From NCBI GenBank assembly GCA_027943335.1, contig BSBK01002082.1:1154001-1218000 (forward strand): DNA of 64,000 bases, read 5' to 3'. The position numbers were made by a program, and so were the translations under genes. This document shows positions 59,845 through 64,000 of this stretch, piece by piece. The notes below the pieces were generated by a model that was not told where the DNA came from, searched no databases, and was given only the letters and a program-made list of their open reading frames with translations. Within the stretch, counting starts at the first letter, position 1, and every line of letters starts with the position of its first letter. The DNA is from Chamaecyparis obtusa (Eukaryota; Streptophyta; Pinopsida; Cupressales; Cupressaceae).

Positions 59845-61348
59845 ACAGTTATAAAATTTCATGCCTTGAAATTTTATAACATAGTTCCTTAGCATTTGAT
59901 CTTCATATTGCAGCCATGACTTGAGGTAGGCATTCAAGCTTTGTCTTCTCATTTGTAATTTTTTTAAATTTGAAGAGCTGCTGCGAAGATGACACTGCAC
60001 TTTTGCATGGCGCGAAGAGGGCATTCGAGTTTGGCTCGCGGGCTACAAGCTAGGGCATCATGCATTGTTTAGAGCTCACTATTTGAGCACCTCATGTCCC
60101 TATTTGATTGGCCGGTGCTCTGTTTGTTATATTGAGTTTGCATCATATATGTAGTCTTAATAAATATTTTATAAAACAACATAAAACTAACCCAAAATAC
60201 TTTGTCTTAATAAAATTTTAATAAAACAATATATTTAGTCTTAATAAAATCTTATAAAACAACATATATTGTGTGAAGTGTTTGATCTCTCTTTATTTGT
60301 TTTGTTGTTGATATTCACTATGTGGTACTCCCCACTTATGATCATTTCATGAGGAAATGTCTTGATGGCTCACGGGCTGCAAACTAGGGCATCATACATT
60401 GTTCATGAGCTCACTGTTTAATACTGGCATTGTTTACATCTTTTCATTTGGAATGCTTGATGACATGCGAGCTTTGAGAGCTAGGGCATCATTGCTATTA
60501 CCTTCAAGGCATTGTGTGAAGTGTTTGATCTCTCTTTATTTGTTTTGTTGTTGATATTCACTATGTGGTACTCCCCATTTATGATCATTTCATGAGGAAA
60601 TGTCTTGATGGTTCGCAGGCTGCAAGCTAGGGCATCATACATTATTTATGAGCTCACTGTTTGAGCACCAACCAATCAAATAAGGACATGAGGTGCTCAA
60701 ATAGTGAGCTCATAATGACATAAACAATGCATGATGCCCTAGCAAAACAACAAAACAAATAAAGAGAGATCAAACACTTCACACAATATATGTTGTTCTA
60801 TAAGATTTTATTAAGACTAAATATATTGTTTTATTAAGATTTTATTAAGACAAAGTATTTTGGGTTAGTTTTATGTTGTTTTATAAGATTTTATTAAGAC
60901 TAAATATATGATCATACATTAATACACTTACTATTTTGAATTTGAGCTCGGACATCATGCAATGTTATTGCTGTCATTGCATACTTGCTGCTGTTGTGCA
61001 CCATATATTATTTTATACACTATTTATTTCATTGAGACCATGAGCTTGGCATTTGTAATGTATTTTCTATTATTGGATCAATGCTACCATGTTGCTGAGG
61101 CTGTAGATGCATTGAATCACCACTGACATTCTATTTTGATAGCAACAATATAACAAATAGAGAACCTGCCAATCAAATAGGGACATTAGTAAGACATTTA
61201 ATGCATTATTACTTCATCATGATGATAAAAATTTCATTGGCTTAAAGCACATAGAATGTGGGTAGATGAATTGAATCACCACTTCCATTCTATTTTGATG
61301 AAGAGGAACTATGTTATAAAATTTCAAGGCATGAAATTTTATAACCGT
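59845..61348. mobile_element. 1.5-kb inverted-repeat element with 45-bp terminal repeats
   Basis: 59845-59889 and 61304-61348 are inverse copies with 44 of 45 bases equal. Each terminal repeat is itself a hairpin (TTATAAAATTTCA, then TTGAAATTTTATAA). Inside, 60044-60310 and about 60665-60910 are also inverse copies (GGGCATCATGCATTGTTTAG, then AATAAAGAGAGATCAAACAC in reverse). A segment of about 135 bp is duplicated directly (60286-60420 and 60525-60660). No transposase ORF is visible, so this is a non-autonomous, self-complementary element. Confidence 0.75.
60911..61190. repeat. inverted duplicate B (partner 63597-63871)
   Basis: The reverse complement of this stretch matches 63597-63871 over about 275 bp (ATGTCCCTATTTGATTGG, then TTGTTGCTATCAAAATAGAA, then TCAAATTCAAAATAGTAAG). 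It lies inside the right part of the 1.5-kb inverted-repeat element. Confidence 0.8.
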
Positions 61349-63118
61349 ACATTTATTTTATGAGTATAACTGTACAACAGAAGAGCACCCACATGCCTTG
61401 GTTGTTATTGGTCTATGAAAAGTTTTGGTTTTCCTTTCCCAATTGAGATGTCATCCTAAGATTCAAAAGGACTACAGTACTAGTGAGGGCACCTAGATAG
61501 GGCTGTTTGGTACCTAGTGTTCCTAAATTTTAGCTTGTAGTGGCTTTAGCCAAGCCACCATGTTAGGGAGAGGCCTATTTGGTCTCTCTAGGTGTGCTAT
61601 CTAGTGTTTGTTCTTCTTTATTCTTTTGAGTCCTTGGTGTGTCTTTTGGAGCCTGGTTGCAACACTCTTAGCCAACTTTGCTAGGTTGCCTGTCATAGGA
61701 CAGTGTTCTAAAGTTGAACAAATGGCCTCTTTAATGTTTTAGAGGTTTGAAAATGGCCTTTATGACCCTTACTAAATCAAGGATTGAGTTCTTTTGAGGT
61801 GTGTGTAGGTGGTTTTTCTATCCACCAAAAGTTGCTTGACAACTTTGAAAGTTGTCATGACAATTTTTCTTGCAAAATCATGTAACTGGCTCAAGAGATC
61901 GCTAGCCCGATCCATGGGCCCTAACACTGAGGAGGGAGCTATTTAAGCTTTGAAAACCATAATTTGAGGCGTAGGGAAGAGTGTAGTTCAAAGAACACAC
62001 TTTTGGTTGCAGTTAGATTGTGTAACTAGTTTTCCTTTGACAGAGATATACATTTTTGTGTTGACAGAGATAAGAAATGGATTGAATATCTGATTGTAAT
62101 GTTTGCATGTGATGATTGTTAATGTTTTTGAATTCCTAGGATAGTTATTTAGCATTTCATTTTAGTTTTGAGTTAGTCTTCATAGTTTTCTTTATTTTGG
62201 CCTGTCTCAGGTTACTACTGACAGAGCCTTAAATAATGGAGTGCTAGAGAACTCTCCCACCGTACAATCTGTATGGGTCTATGGGATTTGTGTCTAGACT
62301 CCTTGTAATATATGTTATGCAAAGGAGGGGCCCTAGAAAGTTTAGGATGTATCTATAAACTGATTCCCTAGGCAAGCTATCAGTGTTTGGTTAGGGGTTA
62401 GTGTGATGTTGCAGAGAAAATGGAGTGATTGAGGCCGCTCAAAGCTTGGTTCAAATGATGTGGAGGGGAGGTCAGATGAATGATCAAGCATCTCCAATGT
62501 AGAGAGAGGTCAGGGGATTGTCGATACAAGGGAAAATACTAAACCCTCATTATTATAGACAGTGAGTTACCAAACCCTCATTTATAGCCCCATTTTCGGT
62601 AGGCCCTGTATGAACAATATGGGAAAAGAAGATCGATAGAATCTTAAAGCCCTCCCAAAAGGGTATTTGAATCCATAATTAGTTGGATGCTTTTCTCAGA
62701 GAAGATTGGAGTTATTAGCAGAAAAAGGTCAATTAGGCCTACTAAATCTAGTAGCCTTTTTAGGCTAGACAACAGACAAAACTTTTTAGAAGGGATAGAG
62801 AGGTTCCTAGAACAATGAACTTTATCATATTCTTGGTGTCATAGACTGAACGGAGAAAGGAGGAGTTTGAAACTTCTTAGAAGGGGACTAGGATAGCATC
62901 CTTAAGGCTAGGAGATTAGCCTCTTTGATTCTAGGAGGGCCTAGGACAAAGTTATAGGAAGGTCTATGTAACATCAAGTACCCTAGTTTGCATTATTAGA
63001 TGATCTTGTTTAATTTGTGTTCATTTCATGCAAAGACACATGTAAAGGAAAATAAATTTTTGCATCTAAAGATTACATGTATATATATGAAAAATAACTT
63101 GTATATACTATACAAGGA
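61349..63118. other. spacer, no recognised gene
   Basis: Contains text that looks like LTR or leader sequence (for example CAAGCCACCATGTTAGGGAG near 61553 and TATTTAAGCTTTGAAAACC near 61930), but no terminal pair, primer-binding site or coding domain could be shown. Confidence 0.4.
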
Positions 63119-63425
63119 AAATAACTTTCAGAAGAAAATGCAAGAGTACAGGCATACATAGGAGGATGAACATAAATAATAAGGGTGCTAGAAATTGCCT
63201 GAAGTGATGAATTTTTGACCCGGGTATGAATCTAGTGTGCCCTTGTGTGATCCAGAACCTGCAAAGAAAAGAGAGATGGGGGTTACATAAAAAATATCTA
63301 AGCAATGAATGACATCCTATTACTGATCCTCATCTATAATTATGCATGTGCATAGTCAAGCCATACACTTCTGAAAGAAAAACCATGCTACAAGACATGT
63401 GCACTCAGAAGAATGTTGCAGAGAG
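63119..63425. repeat. direct duplicate A, second copy
   Basis: Partner of 59215-59520, same orientation, about 3.9 kb away. Followed by ATGAACACCTGGTGAGTCAC, which also has counterparts after copy one (59568-59630), so the similarity extends discontinuously to about 63475. Confidence 0.75.
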
Positions 63426-63596
63426 TAAAATGCTGCATTTATGTTTGCATGAACACCTGGTGAGTCACTATTGTGATTTCAAGTAAAGATCATAACATCA
63501 CAACATGATTGGTAGCCCCAAGGAGGCCCCATTGCATGCAGTGAGTAAGCTACATCAAAATAAAGAGGTACACAAATCTGCATCATCTATACTGAT

Positions 63597-63871
63597 GTCC
63601 CTATTTGATTGGATGGTGCTCTGTTTGTTATATTGTTGCTATCAAAATAGAATGACAGCAGTGATTCAATGCATCTACAACCTCAACAACATGGCAACAT
63701 CGATCCAATAACAAAAAATACATTACAAATGCCAAGCTCATAGTCTCAATGAAATAAACAGTGTATAAAACAATATATGGTGCACAACAACAACAAGCAT
63801 GCAATGACAATAATAACATTGCATGATGCTCGAGCTCAAATTCAAAATAGTAAGTGTATTAATGTATGATC
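63597..63871. repeat. inverted duplicate B, second copy
   Basis: Inverse partner of 60911-61190. Together with duplicate A it shows that the last 5 kb of the window is built from shuffled copies of one repeat family. Confidence 0.8.
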
Positions 63872-64000
63872 TAATAGCAACAATCTCATTGATCATTACC
63901 TTTCACTCCTCCATCATTATAGAAGAGATAACTACCTACAACTATATTTCATAATTCCTCCTTTGAAGTATCTATATATCAAGTATAATTATGAGTTTAC

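Noticed and set aside
52325..61485. A single 9.2-kb CACTA element ending at GTACTAGTG (61477-61485)
   Set aside because: Nine terminal bases match in inverse, but the 3-bp flanks differ (CCT versus AGG) and no gag continuation is seen; left only as a speculation in the findings.

Overview
This is a gene-poor, transposon-rich stretch of plant nuclear DNA. The signs are an intron-bearing polyubiquitin gene, a PLS-class pentatricopeptide-repeat (PPR) gene, plant-type Ty1/copia, LINE, hAT and CACTA-like elements, GT-AG introns and AT-rich spacers. The dense nested repeats and the very uniform PPR modules suggest a large-genome seed plant, probably a gymnosperm; that assignment is inference. Only the polyubiquitin gene (23594-24967) looks fully intact.

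Layout. 1-3735: 3' half of a decayed Ty1/copia element (pol remnants, polypurine tract, 3' LTR). 3740-5890: a dispersed repeat with a decayed minus-strand ORF, present again at 48766-50120. 7375-7550: LINE ORF2 C-terminal fragment. 7565-9845: array of about fourteen 160-bp units, each an inverted repeat, followed by CT/GA microsatellites. 10074-19994: a candidate DNA transposon of about 9.9 kb with ATATC-rich terminal inverted repeats, a DDE-like transposase relic on the plus strand, an internal array of eight 358-bp repeats, and a convergent eight-exon second gene on the minus strand. 20150-21720: LINE ORF1 and endonuclease relic.

22860-25260 holds the polyubiquitin locus with its 5'-UTR intron. 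25639-26195 is a cluster of two direct and two inverted copies of a short repeat. 26703-29417 and 36393-37237 are parts of a tandem duplication split by about 7 kb of later insertions, including a complete but dead hAT element (30199-34219) with an 8-bp target duplication. 38400-38800 is ACCGGT-rich, LTR-like DNA. 43140-46278 is the PPR gene, broken by a frameshift and carrying only a stump of a DYW domain.

47693-51733 contains LTR material, the second copy of the dispersed repeat, and an LTR followed by a primer-binding site and a gag ORF. The gag ORF is cut off exactly at a CACTA-like terminus (52325). 53474-53770 is a long hairpin element. 54649-58500 holds decayed multi-exon minus-strand genes, one with a recognisable SET domain. 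59215-63880 is a mosaic of inverted and direct repeats.

How the parts work together: only the 10-20 kb element looks like a multi-gene unit, with a transposase and an accessory protein transcribed inward from opposite ends. It is pseudogenised here, so any working version must be sought elsewhere in the genome. All calls come from reading the sequence; no database search was run.
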